Below the pieces are notes generated by a model. It was not told the DNA's origin. It was given only the letters and a program-made list of their open reading frames with translations, and did no database searches. The position numbers were made by a program, and so were the translations under genes. Shown here piece after piece: positions 1-9,605 of a DNA stretch of 64,000 nucleotides (within the stretch, counting starts at the first letter, position 1; each line of letters begins with the position of its first letter). Source of the DNA: an uncultured Winogradskyella sp. (GTDB lineage: Bacteria > Bacteroidota > Bacteroidia > Flavobacteriales > Flavobacteriaceae); the NCBI RefSeq assembly GCF_947498345.1, contig NZ_CANMJY010000007.1, positions 160,040-224,039 on the forward strand. The letters run 5' to 3'.

Positions 1-204
1 GAAGTAATTTTTTCATAATTGGGTTATTTTGAAATAAAACATGATTAAATTCAAAGATAAGTATTTAACGACATGGATTAAATCAAAAATTTCTTAAAAC
101 TTACAGTAAATAGGGACAGCAATATATAAACAAACCCAACTAAAAAATTAATTAATTAGTTGAAATACAAAAAATTACTGTTGTTGGGAAGGGTGTTTAA
201 TATA

Positions 205-1194
205 TTAAACTAAGCTGTTTTTAACTAAATATTCAGCAATCTGAACTGTATTTGTAGCGGCCCCTTTTCTAAGGTTATCGCTTACAATCCAAAGATTTAG
301 TGTATTGGTTTGAGAACCATCTCGTCGTATTCTGCCTACAAAAACATCATCTTTACCATTAGCATACATTGGCATTGGGTAGACGTTTACATCTAAATTG
401 TCTTGTACGGTAACACCTTCAGTTTGGTTTAAGAGTTGTTTTATTTCGGTAAGATTAAAATCGTTTTCAAACTCAACGTTAACAGCTTCACTGTGCCCTC
501 CAGCTGTAGGAATCCTTACTGCTGTTGCAGTAACCGCAATGGTTCTGTCATCAAGAATTTTTTGAGTTTCTCTTACCAATTTCATTTCTTCTTTGGTGTA
601 ACCATTTTCTTCAAACACATCGCAATGTGGAATAGCATTTTTATGAATAGGATAATGATAAGCCATATCTCCTTTTTTACCTGCTATTTCGTTTTCTAAT
701 TGCTCAACAGCTTTTACTCCAGTACCAGAAACGGATTGGTATGTTGACACGACAATGCGTTTAATCTTGTATTTTTTATGAAGCGGAGCCAAAGCCATTA
801 CCATTTGTATAGTAGAACAATTTGGGTTAGCAATAATTTTATCATTTTTGGTTAATTGGTTGGCGTTAATTTCTGGGACGACCAATTTTTTAGACAAATC
901 CATTCTCCAAGCCGATGAGTTATCGATAACTGTAGTGCCCACTTCAGCAAACTTTGGGGCCCATTCTAATGAAGTACTTCCACCAGCTGAAAATAAAGCA
1001 ATATCAGGACGTTCATTAATTGCAGAGGTTATACTAACAACTTCAATATCATTACCTTTAAAGTTAATTTTTTTACCAACAGAACGTTCTGAAGCCACTA
1101 ATAATAATTTATCAATCGGAAAATTACGCTCTTCGAGTACTTTTAGCATTACATTTCCTACTAAACCTGTTGCTCCTACAATTGCTATTTTCAT
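205..1194 (-). CDS. asd: Aspartate-semialdehyde dehydrogenase
   Basis: Catalyses NADPH-dependent reduction of aspartyl phosphate to aspartate semialdehyde, the branch-point step to lysine/diaminopimelate, threonine and methionine. The 329-residue length is normal for the family. Visible signatures are the N-terminal nucleotide-binding loop GATGLVG (residues 7-13), the catalytic cysteine in NPNCST (Cys126) and the substrate-binding IPTAGGHSEAV segment with the conserved active-site histidine. The aspartate kinase that feeds it (lysC) lies about 42 kb away on the same strand, so the pathway is not one operon here. A rho-independent terminator separates it from mscL upstream, so it probably has its own promoter. 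Identification is firm. Confidence 0.97.
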   Translation of the reverse strand: MKIAIVGATGLVGNVMLKVLEERNFPIDKLLLVASERSVGKKINFKGNDIEVVSITSAINERPDIALFSAGGSTSLEWAPKFAEVGTTVIDNSSAWRMDLSKKLVVPEINANQLTKNDKIIANPNCSTIQMVMALAPLHKKYKIKRIVVSTYQSVSGTGVKAVEQLENEIAGKKGDMAYHYPIHKNAIPHCDVFEENGYTKEEMKLVRETQKILDDRTIAVTATAVRIPTAGGHSEAVNVEFENDFNLTEIKQLLNQTEGVTVQDNLDVNVYPMPMYANGKDDVFVGRIRRDGSQTNTLNLWIVSDNLRKGAATNTVQIAEYLVKNSLV

Positions 1195-1257
1195 TATAGA
1201 TGTTTTTAATCTTCAACAAAAATAAATATTAAATTCATTGAACAATTTAATTATATC

Positions 1258-1292
1258 TTAAAAAAGAACCGCTTCAAATTTTTGAAGCGGTT
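1258..1292 (-). terminator. Intrinsic terminator downstream of mscL
   Basis: A 12-bp perfect stem (1267-1278 with 1281-1292, core AACCGCTTCAAA) is followed on the minus strand by a run of T (A-run on plus at 1258-1265). It lies between mscL and asd and should stop mscL transcription before asd. Confidence 0.8.
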
Positions 1293-1330
1293 TAATTAAT
1301 AGAGTTGAGTGTAGCGGTGACGCTATATGT

Positions 1331-1732
1331 TTATTTTTTCAGAGCATCTCTAATTTCTTGCAATAACTCTACTTCAGATGGTCCTGCAGGTTCTTCTGGT
1401 GCAGGCTCTTCTTTTGCTTTCATTTTGTTAACACCTTTTACCACCAAGAACATTACAAATGCAACAATAATAAAGTCAATAACATTAGTTAAAAAAGTTC
1501 CGTATTCTAAATATACTTCTCCTACCATTTCTCCTGCGTCGTTAAGTGCTCCATCCTTTAATTTATATCGTAATGCTTTAAAGTCTGAATCGAAAATTAA
1601 ACCAATTAATGGAGAAACAATTCCTCCTGTAAATGCTGTTACAACTTCTTTAAAAGCTGCACCCATAACAAAACCTACAGCAATGTCGACAAGATTGCCT
1701 TTCATTGCAAATTCTTTAAATTCTTTTAGCAT
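1331..1732 (-). CDS. mscL: Large-conductance mechanosensitive channel MscL
   Basis: Inner-membrane homopentameric channel that opens under membrane tension and protects against hypo-osmotic shock. The 133 residues are typical length. The N-terminal signature FKEFAMKGNLVDIAVGFVMG with the first transmembrane helix is followed by a periplasmic loop, a second transmembrane helix (TNVIDFIIVAFVMFLVV) and the charged cytoplasmic C-terminal helix ending LLQEIRDALKK. It lies between alr and asd on the same strand, with a clear terminator after it. Identification is firm. Confidence 0.97.
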   Translation of the reverse strand: MLKEFKEFAMKGNLVDIAVGFVMGAAFKEVVTAFTGGIVSPLIGLIFDSDFKALRYKLKDGALNDAGEMVGEVYLEYGTFLTNVIDFIIVAFVMFLVVKGVNKMKAKEEPAPEEPAGPSEVELLQEIRDALKK

Positions 1733-1800
1733 AATTAGTTAGCGTTTGGTTAATAAGTTACTAAAATAGCTAAAAAACTTAAGATGTTAAAGTTCAGAAA

Positions 1801-2913
1801 TTAAATAGAATTTAAAAACACACGTTTAACGCGCTGTGAAATAGCGGTTAGAATTTCGTACGAAATAGTATGGACAGATTCTGCTAATACAGAAGCTTTA
1901 TGTTTAGTATCAAAAATTATAACCTCATCACCTTCTTTACATTCTATGTCTGTAATATTTACCATAATCATATCCATACAGACATTTCCTATTATTGGAG
2001 CTACTTTACCATTAATAATAACAAACCCCTTTTCATTACCGTAGACTCGTGTAATTCCGTCTGCATGACCAATAGGAATCGTTGCAGTTGTTTCAAACCC
2101 TTTAGCTTTATAGGCTCTATTGTAGCCAACCGATTCGCCTTTTTCAATCTTGTGGATTTGAGATATTACAGATTTTAGGCTTGCAACAGGTTTTAGGTTT
2201 TTATCTTCCTTAGCGGAATTGCCAAAGCCGTAAAGTCCAATACCATAGCGAACCATATCTAAATGTGCATTAGGATAATTTAGAACACCTGAGGTATTAC
2301 ATATATGTAACCATGGTCGATGACCTATTTTAGCTCTAAATATTTCAGCTATTTTTTTAAAATTCTCTATTTGGTGATTTGTAAAATCAATCTCATTTAT
2401 ATCTTCACTTGCTGCTAAATGAGAAAATAAAGATTTAGCTAAAACTGAGGTTGTGGGTTTTAGTTTTGACACTACATAATTAACATCACTTTCCCAAAAA
2501 CCCAAACGGTTTAAGCCAGTATTGAATTTTATATGAATAGGATATTTAGATTGTTTTTCTTCTTCAGCAACATTTATAAATTCATTTAAAACCTTAGCAT
2601 TGTATAGACTAGGTTCTAAGCATCGCTCAATAATGGTTTTAAAATTTGTAGGTTGTGGGTGTAATACTAAAATTGGGGTTGTAATGCCTGCATCACGTAA
2701 AGCTACACCTTCTTTGGTATAAGCCACAGCAAAATAATCAACATTGAGTTTTTGGAGGTGTTTTGCAATTTCTACAGAATCACTGCCGTAAGCAAAAGCT
2801 TTTACCACAGCTAAAAACCGGGTTTGTGGTTGCAGCTTTGATTTTAAATAATTGAAATTATGGGTAAGTGCACCTAAATCAATTTCAAGGACGGTTTCAT
2901 TAGCTTTAGGCAT
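1801..2913 (-). CDS. alr: Alanine racemase
   Basis: PLP-dependent racemase making D-alanine for peptidoglycan. The start is placed at the ATG at 2913 (protein begins [16 protein letters not shown]), because this fits the family's N-terminus; an ATG at 2955 would add 14 lysine-rich residues inside tdk. With the 2913 start the ATG overlaps the tdk stop codon region by 8 nt, so the two genes are likely translationally coupled. The PLP-lysine region is [11 protein letters not shown] (the usual AVVKANAYGHG-type motif with small changes), and the C-terminal domain carries the catalytic-tyrosine region [10 protein letters not shown] and the VCMDM motif. About 370 residues, normal for the family. Confidence 0.95.
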   Translation of the reverse strand: MPKANETVLEIDLGALTHNFNYLKSKLQPQTRFLAVVKAFAYGSDSVEIAKHLQKLNVDYFAVAYTKEGVALRDAGITTPILVLHPQPTNFKTIIERCLEPSLYNAKVLNEFINVAEEEKQSKYPIHIKFNTGLNRLGFWESDVNYVVSKLKPTTSVLAKSLFSHLAASEDINEIDFTNHQIENFKKIAEIFRAKIGHRPWLHICNTSGVLNYPNAHLDMVRYGIGLYGFGNSAKEDKNLKPVASLKSVISQIHKIEKGESVGYNRAYKAKGFETTATIPIGHADGITRVYGNEKGFVIINGKVAPIIGNVCMDMIMVNITDIECKEGDEVIIFDTKHKASVLAESVHTISYEILTAISQRVKRVFLNSI

Positions 2914-3559
2914 CAGATTTTTTTTCTTTAGTATCAGTATCGATTTCTTCAGCATCCTTAACTTTCATTTGCCTTACCTTGTCACGCAACATGCTTTTAT
3001 AATATGCAGCTCTACTTAAAGGCTCGTATTCATCAACTTCACCCAACAAAACCAAATCATTACTTTTTGCTTTTCGATAACTGTATTGAGCTAAGTTCCC
3101 GGTTTTTGTACATATAGCATGTACCTTGGTTACATACTCAGCTGTAGCCATAAGATAAGGCATTGGCCCAAACGGATTTCCTTTAAAATCCATATCTAAA
3201 CCAGCGACGATAACACGAATACCTTTGTTGGCTAAATCATTACAAACACGTACAATCTCATCATCAAAAAATTGAGCTTCATCAATACCAACCACATCAC
3301 AACCATCTGCTAAAATGGGAATATTTGCTGCGGCTGGTACAGGAGTAGAGCGGATTTCGTTGTCATCATGAGAGACTACCATTTCGTCATCGTAACGTAC
3401 ATCTACAGCAGGTTTAAAGATCTCAACCTTCTGTCTTGCAAATTTGGCGCGTTTTAATCTACGAATCAGCTCTTCGGTTTTACCAGAGAACATCGATCCG
3501 CAAATTACCTCAATCCATCCAAATTGTTCTTTATGATTTACCGTATTTTCGAGAAACAT
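2906..3559 (-). CDS. tdk: Thymidine kinase (type II)
   Basis: Phosphorylates thymidine to dTMP in the pyrimidine salvage pathway; cytoplasmic. The P-loop [18 protein letters not shown], the Mg/DEAQFF Walker-B-like motif and the lasso-region residues AQYSYRK identify the type II (TK1-like) family. The 217-residue length is slightly long because of an acidic/lysine C-terminal tail. In the lasso domain only one cysteine of the usual CxxC...CxxC/H zinc site remains (AICTKTGN), and the second pair position reads SRAAY, so the structural zinc is probably absent. First gene of a tdk-alr pair, divergent from the gene at 3643. Confidence 0.95.
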   Translation of the reverse strand: MFLENTVNHKEQFGWIEVICGSMFSGKTEELIRRLKRAKFARQKVEIFKPAVDVRYDDEMVVSHDDNEIRSTPVPAAANIPILADGCDVVGIDEAQFFDDEIVRVCNDLANKGIRVIVAGLDMDFKGNPFGPMPYLMATAEYVTKVHAICTKTGNLAQYSYRKAKSNDLVLLGEVDEYEPLSRAAYYKSMLRDKVRQMKVKDAEEIDTDTKEKKSDA

Positions 3560-3642
3560 TTCGTAATTTTAGCACTAAATAGCTGCCTTTTTTCGTTTGT
3601 ATAAAGGTCACGCAAATTTATTAAAAATCAAAAGTAAAATTC

Positions 3643-4389
3643 ATGAAAAAGAAATTAGAATCAGAATTAGTTAGTATAGCACATAGGATTCTAAAATTAA
3701 AAGGTAGAGAAGATGTGGATAAAATGCACGAAGAGGTCGCTAAGCTTTACGAAAAGCTAACGGTTTTAAAGTTTGCACAAGAAAATTTTGAAGACGATAT
3801 GCCAACAATTGGCAATGACTCTTCGTTTTTTGATATGTTAGATACAGCCTTTAATAATAAAATCAGTGATAATATTGAAGTTGATAATAAAACCTATGTA
3901 AATTTAGATGAGGTTGAAGATGATGGTATTATGGAGCCTGTTATGGAGAAGATTAAAGATATGGTAGCACAAATGCCACAAGAAACGCAGCAGGTTGATG
4001 TTATTGTAGAAGAAGCAGTTGCTAATGAAGTACCAAAAACGATAGAGTTTGAAACTATTTCTTCTGATTTTGCAGATATACCAGAATTTGAACCTATTGA
4101 AGATGCCAAAAAACGCAAAGCAGAACAAGGCAAAAAATCGTTGAATGATAAGTTGAAAGGCAAAAGTCTTCAAATTGGTTTAAATGATAAATTAGCTTTT
4201 ATTAAGCATTTGTTTGAAGGTAAGAATGAAGATTACGAACGCGTTGTTTCCCAGATAAACACAACGAATTCTTTTTCTGAAGCTCAAAAACTCATTACTG
4301 AGATGGTAAAACCCGATTATAATAATTGGGAAGGCAAAGAGGAGTACGAAGAACGTTTTATTGAAATTGTAGAAGGTAAATTTAGTTAA
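3643..4389 (+). CDS. Conserved hypothetical protein, acidic, helical
   Basis: A 248-residue cytoplasmic-looking protein without signal peptide or membrane segment. The N-terminal 60 residues are charged and probably helical (KKKLESELVSIAHRILKLKGREDVDKMHEEVAKLYEKL). The middle is acidic and low in complexity. The C-terminal about 90 residues (KSLNDKLKGKSLQIGLNDKLAFIKHLFEGKNEDYERV...) look like a folded helical domain. No catalytic motif was recognised. I have the impression that similar proteins occur next to tdk in other flavobacteria, but I cannot name a function. It ends 4 nt before the DoxX gene and is likely co-transcribed with it. Confidence 0.85.
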   Translation: MKKKLESELVSIAHRILKLKGREDVDKMHEEVAKLYEKLTVLKFAQENFEDDMPTIGNDSSFFDMLDTAFNNKISDNIEVDNKTYVNLDEVEDDGIMEPVMEKIKDMVAQMPQETQQVDVIVEEAVANEVPKTIEFETISSDFADIPEFEPIEDAKKRKAEQGKKSLNDKLKGKSLQIGLNDKLAFIKHLFEGKNEDYERVVSQINTTNSFSEAQKLITEMVKPDYNNWEGKEEYEERFIEIVEGKFS

Positions 4390-4393
4390 GCTA

Positions 4394-4750
4394 ATGCGCA
4401 CCAAACAAATTTTGTATTGGTTATCTACAGCTGTTTTATGCGGAATTTTTTTGTACTCTGCATTTCTTTATTTTACAAAAACAGAAGCTATAAAAGGCTT
4501 TTTCGAAAGCTTTAACTATCCAACATACATCGTAATCCCCTTGGCAATTTTAAAAGTATTAGGTGTAGTGATAGTATTATGGCGACCAAGCAAATGGTTA
4601 ACAGAATGGGTTTACGCCGGGTTTTTCTTTGATTTAATTTTAGCAACAGCAGCACATCATTACGCTGGCCATGGTATTGTTGGTTTTTCGCTCTATGCAT
4701 TAATAGCTATTTTGCCATCATATATTTTAGGTAAATATTTAAGAGATTAG
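4394..4750 (+). CDS. DoxX family small membrane protein
   Basis: A 118-residue integral membrane protein with four hydrophobic segments (about residues 7-27, 43-63, 68-88 and 93-113), the layout of the DoxX/DoxX-like family. Family members have been tied to redox or thiol stress in some bacteria, but the substrate here is unknown. It follows the hypothetical gene by 4 nt, suggesting one transcript. It overlaps the convergent DUF11 adhesin gene by 4 nt, so transcription from the two sides meets here without a spacer. Confidence 0.85.
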   Translation: MRTKQILYWLSTAVLCGIFLYSAFLYFTKTEAIKGFFESFNYPTYIVIPLAILKVLGVVIVLWRPSKWLTEWVYAGFFFDLILATAAHHYAGHGIVGFSLYALIAILPSYILGKYLRD

Positions 4751-7700
4751 TAATTGAGATATACATAACCAATAAAGGGTTTTTCAAAACTATTAATTTG
4801 CAGAATATAAAAATAAGTGCCCACTGGCAGTAAGTTAGAACCCTTTAGAAATCCCATATTTGCTCTTCCGCCCCAGGTGTTTATGTAATTGTTTGCCTCA
4901 TATATTTGTGTTCCATAGCGATTGTATATTTTAATGGTGTTATCGGGATAATCTTCTATACATGGAATAAATAACACATCATTTTCGCCGTCATCATTTG
5001 GTGAAACCCCTTCAGGAATGGTTAAGCAGTTTGAAACTTCAACAAATGCTTCGTCTTCATTATTTGATGAATCTCTGTCAATTTCATTAATACTATTTAG
5101 TAATGCTAGATTTAATAAATCGTTAGACGATACAACTCGGGCCACCAAATTAAGTGTTGCAAACTCACCTGGAAATAAACTTGTTATATTCCATGTAAAT
5201 GTGTTGTCATCGAAAACACCTATGCTTGTCGAATAAGAAATGTATTCATAACCCATAGGGAGTAGATCTATAACTTCAATTTCTGTACCTGCAGATGTTC
5301 CTATATTGGTAGCAGTGATGGTAAATGTTACCTCATCGCCAATTATAACTTCTGATGGCTCAACGGTTTTAGTGATTTCAATATCAACATTAGAGGTGTC
5401 AACAATAACATTAAGTGTAGCGCTGGTCTGTGATGTATCAATATTATTGGTATTGGTAAAGTTTTCAAAATTATTTAAATATGTAGCGGCAGTATTAGAA
5501 GTTACCATTACAGAGAACGTACAACTTTCGATTCCATCAGGAAAAACAAGATCAGTAATACCTATGAAATTATCTCCAGAACTACCAGTAAATGTTGCTG
5601 TACAACCATTAGAGTTTACCCAGGTAGGTATACTTGATAAAGTAACACCAGCTGGTAAGTTATCGGTAAATGAAATATTACTTTGTGTAAGGTTAGTTGC
5701 TATATTAAAAACCGTAAATACTAACTCGCTTTCACCCCCTTCATAAATGATGTTGGGGGAGAATATTTTTTCAAGTGTTGGCGAAACCACCTGCACGCTA
5801 TTTATAGAGATGTTTGTTTCTGGTGTTAATTCTTCATTACTTGTAGGACTTGGAATGGCTTCAGCAATATTATTAAACGCCCCGCCAAAACTCGGTGCTG
5901 CAACAGGAATATTGATACTTATGGTTGAACCAGCTTCCATTGATGGAATAGTGCCCCAAATTAAATTCCCTGTATTATTAAAAGTGATAATGCATGAAGC
6001 ATTACCAGAAACTATTGTGCAAGTCGGAGTGCCATTAATATTGAAAACAGGATTTAGAGAGTTTTCAAAAAGTATATCAACAGCATCAGAACTTGTGGCA
6101 CTATTACTAATATCTATTATCCAATTAAATGTTTGATTGGTATCAACTTGAGTAAATTCTGGATAAGTCTGTACTACCAAATCTATACAGGGAGCAAAAT
6201 AAGTTATTACCTCATCTTTATTGTCTCCTGTATTACTCTCAGGGACATCATTAACATGGCTTACTCTAACAATGTTTTCTCCAATAATAGGATTGGTTGA
6301 GCATTGTGGCTGCCAGTCTATTGTAACATTAAATGTAACCGAACTGTTAGCTGGTAATAACCAATTGTCTTCAGGTAAGATTTCCCAAAAGGTGTCAAAA
6401 CTTCCATCTTCAGTAATCCCGTCAAAAACCACACCAATATAAGCGTTATTAATACTAAAACAAGTAGCAGTGCCTGTGGTTGCGACACAATCAATAGCGG
6501 TTAACATGGCATTTAATGGTGTTGCACCAGAAGTAGGAACTGGCATATGGTCTTGAACCTGAATAAATTGATCAGTGTCTCCTGCATTAGTAACGGTAAT
6601 CTCATAGGTAACTTCCCCCCATTCTGCGGTATTTTGTTGTGAGCTACCAATGGGTAATTGAGGGCTTATTTGTGCTTTGGTCACCTGAAGGTCGTATACA
6701 TTATTAGTATCACAGGGTTCTTCAAGCGGGAGCTCTAAATAATTGTAGAAAAAGTTGTTATTAAGATCAATGTCTACCAATTGACCAGCAGTAAGAACAA
6801 CTTCACTCTTAATAGACGCCTCAACCATACCTGGAAATGGATTACAAGGAGGTTCTATAAACTCAACAATTGTTTCAATGATAATCGTGGTATTTGGTTG
6901 TAAGGTAAATTCATTAGTTACCCATAATTGGCCATTATCCATTAGCGTAAAATCGTCACACGATACAGGACCAGTAGTTGCAATACAGTTCACAGAAATA
7001 ATATTCCAACCTACATTTGCTGATAAATTTTGCATAAAGAAAAGTATTGGAGCTTCAGAAGGTCCGTTGTTACAAACCGTTGTTTCAAATGTAACTTGCT
7101 GTTCGTATTGAATTGTTACCGAAATATCCGGGTCAACTTGCACAGATTCAATACAAACATCAGTTTGAGGACATAAATCTGCGTTAAGTAAGTTGGTGGT
7201 AACACTGTTAGAGTTATTCGAAGATGCATTAGCATGATCAAGATCTATTAGTATAATACTATCAACATCAATGGGCATTGGGTTTGGCGAACATGAAAAG
7301 TTAGTGTAACGATAGACCATTTCAAAAGTGACACTACCACCAGAAGTAAATTCCATAGAATCATTAAACTCAAAGAGCGATGGTGCCACGGGGAGATTAG
7401 GTGATAATATCACGGAAGAATTCCCATTTAAATTTGTTAAGTCGGGACACAAAGTGCCGTTAGTACTTGCTATACATTCTAATGAGACAAATTCTGCAAA
7501 AGGCTGACCATTATCTATAGGAGATGTGAGAATAAGCCGTCCTTCAATAGAATTAACAGGAAAATCTATAGCACTGTTATTTGTAATTGTAAATTGGTAG
7601 GTAACTTCATCTCCCCATGAATTAATTGCATTACCTTCAGCAGGCTGAGTTTGTATGTGAGTTACTAAAAAATCAATGACAATATCTAACACATCAATAG

Positions 7701-8160
7701 AGATAATGGATTGATTGTTACTGGTATTTGTATCAGTAGTTCCTGGAGGAGCGCTTATTGTGCCATTTGCAGCAATTCCGCCTAAGTTAGTTGGTGCAGT
7801 TACCAAAACCAATAACTCTACACTAGAGTTGTTAGGCATATTGGCAATAGAAGCTGTTAAGATATTGTCAGTTACATTTATATTTATAACATCTGTAGCT
7901 CCGTTTACATTGTTTTGCGAGTTAAAAGAAAGTATAGTTAAATCATCATCAAAATCTATAGTCAATGACGGATTGTTAACCGAATTTCCAGAATTAGAAA
8001 TTGTGATGAGGTACTGAAAATCTTCATAGATATCTATTTGAGAAATTGCACTTCCGCTCAAATTTTGCGCTTCAATAGCAATAGACAAATCTGTGGTTTG
8101 GGCAGGTAAATTTGCACAGCATATGATTAATAACAGAAAATGACAGATTGATTTTAGCAC
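4747..8160 (-). CDS. Secreted DUF11-repeat protein with gliding-motility C-terminal domain
   Basis: A 1137-residue exported protein. An N-terminal signal peptide (MLKSICHFLLLIICCANLPAQ) leads into an array of Ig-like/DUF11 repeats, recognisable by recurring phrases such as YQFTITNNSA, YEITVTNAGDT and VTFTITATNIGTS, each about 110-150 residues. The last about 85 residues (from SPNDDGENDVLF to the end, with KIYNRYGTQIYEAN and GTYFYIL) are the CHU_C / gliding-motility-associated C-terminal domain, which marks cargo of the type IX secretion system for display or release at the cell surface. Probably an adhesin or matrix protein. Single-gene unit, divergent from rsmI. Confidence 0.9.
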   Translation of the reverse strand: MLKSICHFLLLIICCANLPAQTTDLSIAIEAQNLSGSAISQIDIYEDFQYLITISNSGNSVNNPSLTIDFDDDLTILSFNSQNNVNGATDVININVTDNILTASIANMPNNSSVELLVLVTAPTNLGGIAANGTISAPPGTTDTNTSNNQSIISIDVLDIVIDFLVTHIQTQPAEGNAINSWGDEVTYQFTITNNSAIDFPVNSIEGRLILTSPIDNGQPFAEFVSLECIASTNGTLCPDLTNLNGNSSVILSPNLPVAPSLFEFNDSMEFTSGGSVTFEMVYRYTNFSCSPNPMPIDVDSIILIDLDHANASSNNSNSVTTNLLNADLCPQTDVCIESVQVDPDISVTIQYEQQVTFETTVCNNGPSEAPILFFMQNLSANVGWNIISVNCIATTGPVSCDDFTLMDNGQLWVTNEFTLQPNTTIIIETIVEFIEPPCNPFPGMVEASIKSEVVLTAGQLVDIDLNNNFFYNYLELPLEEPCDTNNVYDLQVTKAQISPQLPIGSSQQNTAEWGEVTYEITVTNAGDTDQFIQVQDHMPVPTSGATPLNAMLTAIDCVATTGTATCFSINNAYIGVVFDGITEDGSFDTFWEILPEDNWLLPANSSVTFNVTIDWQPQCSTNPIIGENIVRVSHVNDVPESNTGDNKDEVITYFAPCIDLVVQTYPEFTQVDTNQTFNWIIDISNSATSSDAVDILFENSLNPVFNINGTPTCTIVSGNASCIITFNNTGNLIWGTIPSMEAGSTISINIPVAAPSFGGAFNNIAEAIPSPTSNEELTPETNISINSVQVVSPTLEKIFSPNIIYEGGESELVFTVFNIATNLTQSNISFTDNLPAGVTLSSIPTWVNSNGCTATFTGSSGDNFIGITDLVFPDGIESCTFSVMVTSNTAATYLNNFENFTNTNNIDTSQTSATLNVIVDTSNVDIEITKTVEPSEVIIGDEVTFTITATNIGTSAGTEIEVIDLLPMGYEYISYSTSIGVFDDNTFTWNITSLFPGEFATLNLVARVVSSNDLLNLALLNSINEIDRDSSNNEDEAFVEVSNCLTIPEGVSPNDDGENDVLFIPCIEDYPDNTIKIYNRYGTQIYEANNYINTWGGRANMGFLKGSNLLPVGTYFYILQINSFEKPFIGYVYLNY

Positions 8161-8225
8161 GAATTGGTTTTATATAATAGATGTAGATTGACACACATGG
8201 TTGCGTTAAGATATAGAAAAGATTG

Positions 8226-8233
8226 TAAATTTG
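8226..8233 (+). promoter_or_regulatory. Candidate rsmI promoter -7 element
   Basis: TAAATTTG is an exact match to the Bacteroidota -7 consensus TAnnTTTG, 19 nt before the rsmI ATG. A TTG at 8201-8203 could serve as the -33 element, although the 22-nt spacing is a little long. Confidence 0.5.
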
Positions 8234-8252
8234 AACGATAATATATCTAAAC

Positions 8253-8921
8253 ATGAAGTTATTTCTGGTTCCAACACCAATAGGAAATTTAAAAGACATT
8301 ACTTATAGAGCTATAGAAGTTTTAAAGGATGTGGATCTCATTTTAGCCGAAGACACCAGAACTTCGGGCAAGCTTCTAAAACATTTTGAAATCGCTACAC
8401 CTATGCAAAGCCATCATATGCATAATGAGCATAAAACGGTCAACGGTTTAATAGAAAAATTAAAATCGGGAATGACTATCGCAGTAATTAGTGATGCAGG
8501 TACACCTGCTATTTCAGACCCAGGGTTTTTATTGGTTAGAGCTTGTGTTGAAAATCATATCGACGTAGAATGTTTGCCAGGAGCAACTGCTTTTGTACCA
8601 GCATTAGTTAATAGTGCTTTGCCAAACGATAAGTTTGTTTTTGAAGGGTTTTTACCTGTAAAGAAAGGCCGCCAAACACGACTCTTATTACTGGCCGAAG
8701 AAACCAGAACTATGATTTTTTATGAAAGTCCACACAAATTGATAAAAACTTTAGGGCATTTCTGCGACTATTTTGGTGAGGATAGATTGGTTTCGGTTTC
8801 GAGAGAGTTAACAAAACTCTATGAGGAAACTATCAGAGGTACAGCAAAAGAAGTGTTAAAACACTACACTAATAAACCACCAAAAGGGGAAATAGTTATT
8901 GTGGTTGCTGGTAAAAAATAA
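8253..8921 (+). CDS. rsmI: 16S rRNA (cytidine-1402 2'-O)-methyltransferase
   Basis: SAM-dependent methyltransferase of the tetrapyrrole-methylase fold that methylates C1402 in the 16S decoding centre. The N-terminus LFLVPTPIGNLKDITYRAIEVL, then LILAEDTRTSGKLLKHF, VISDAGTPAISDPGF and the SAM-binding LPGATAFVPALVNSALP are all family signatures. The 222-residue length lacks the short C-terminal extension of some homologues, as is common in Bacteroidota. Monocistronic; a REP-like repeat follows its stop codon. Confidence 0.96.
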   Translation: MKLFLVPTPIGNLKDITYRAIEVLKDVDLILAEDTRTSGKLLKHFEIATPMQSHHMHNEHKTVNGLIEKLKSGMTIAVISDAGTPAISDPGFLLVRACVENHIDVECLPGATAFVPALVNSALPNDKFVFEGFLPVKKGRQTRLLLLAEETRTMIFYESPHKLIKTLGHFCDYFGEDRLVSVSRELTKLYEETIRGTAKEVLKHYTNKPPKGEIVIVVAGKK

Positions 8922-8930
8922 ATGCACAAC

Positions 8931-8957
8931 TAACACACTGAGTAAAGTCGAAGTGTT
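8931..8957. repeat. REP-like extragenic element (copy 1)
   Basis: The stretch CACTGAGTAAAGTCGAAGTG, with short inverted ends (ACACT/AGTGT), resembles the dispersed repeats around a CTGAGCGCAGTCGAAG core seen between genes in many flavobacteria. This is a diverged copy; related copies flank rsmA at 33604 and 34465. Confidence 0.5.
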
Positions 8958-8970
8958 TTATTTAAGTTAA

Positions 8971-9540
8971 ATGAAAGAGTTACTCCACAACATAAGTCAA
9001 TGCACTATTTGCAAATCGCACCTTCCTTTAGGGCCAAGACCAGTGGCAACAGCTCATATCAATTCTAAAATTATAATTATAGGACAAGCACCAGGTACTA
9101 AAGTTCATGAGTCTGGTATTCCCTGGGATGACCAGAGTGGTAAAAAATTGAGACAATGGTTAAATGTTACGGATGAACAATTTTACAATACTGAGAATTT
9201 TGCCATAATACCTATGGGATTTTGTTATCCGGGAAAAGGAAAAACAGGAGATTTACCTCCACGACCAGAATGCGCACCACAATGGCATGAGGCATTATTA
9301 GGAAAGATGCCTAAAGTAGAATTGATTATTTTAATTGGTGCTTATGCACAGAAGTATTATTTAAAAGATAAAGCGAAACGAACACTTACCGAAACAGTAG
9401 GAGAGTACAAAAGTTATTTACCAAAATATTTTCCAATACCACATCCCTCACCAACCAATCGATTTTGGCGTGCTAAAAACCCTTGGTTTGAGGAATTGGT
9501 GGTGCCTCAACTTCAGAAGAAGATTCAATATATTATATAA
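8971..9540 (+). CDS. Uracil-DNA-glycosylase-like protein
   Basis: A 189-residue single-domain protein of the uracil-DNA glycosylase superfamily. The N-terminal CTICKSHLPLGPRPV resembles the first cysteine pair of family 4/5 enzymes. GQAPGTKVHESGIPWDDQSG corresponds to catalytic motif I, and PIPHPSPTNRFW to motif II (HPSP). Differences from classical family 4 are the Q in place of E in GEAPG and WDDQSG in place of FVGxAG, so activity and substrate are uncertain. The expected role is base-excision removal of uracil or a related lesion. It sits between two apparently single-gene units. Confidence 0.8.
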   Translation: MKELLHNISQCTICKSHLPLGPRPVATAHINSKIIIIGQAPGTKVHESGIPWDDQSGKKLRQWLNVTDEQFYNTENFAIIPMGFCYPGKGKTGDLPPRPECAPQWHEALLGKMPKVELIILIGAYAQKYYLKDKAKRTLTETVGEYKSYLPKYFPIPHPSPTNRFWRAKNPWFEELVVPQLQKKIQYII

Positions 9541-9569
9541 AAAACCTCACCAAAAAAATGGCGAGGTTC
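9540..9569 (-). terminator. Intrinsic terminator, convergent intergenic region
   Basis: The inverted repeat AACCTC-x-CCA / TGG-x-GAGGTT around 9543-9568 is followed on the minus strand by six T. It is positioned to end the AhpD-like gene, and the stem may also slow transcription from the opposite side. Confidence 0.65.
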
Positions 9570-9605
9570 AATCTAATCTATCTAAAAGCCTAAGAGTCTA
9601 GTGAT

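Noticed and set aside
1..204. Left-edge partial gene
   Set aside because: The 204 bases are very AT-rich with stops in all frames and no recognisable coding pattern; nothing can be supported.
436..1225. Plus-strand open frames opposite asd
   Set aside because: They lie entirely over asd, have no protein-like motifs, and are the usual antisense shadows of an AT-rich gene.
5018..8017. Several 70-146-codon plus-strand frames over the DUF11 repeat gene
   Set aside because: Repeated, Thr/Val-rich minus-strand coding sequence yields long antisense frames; none has a start context, family pattern or independent spacing.
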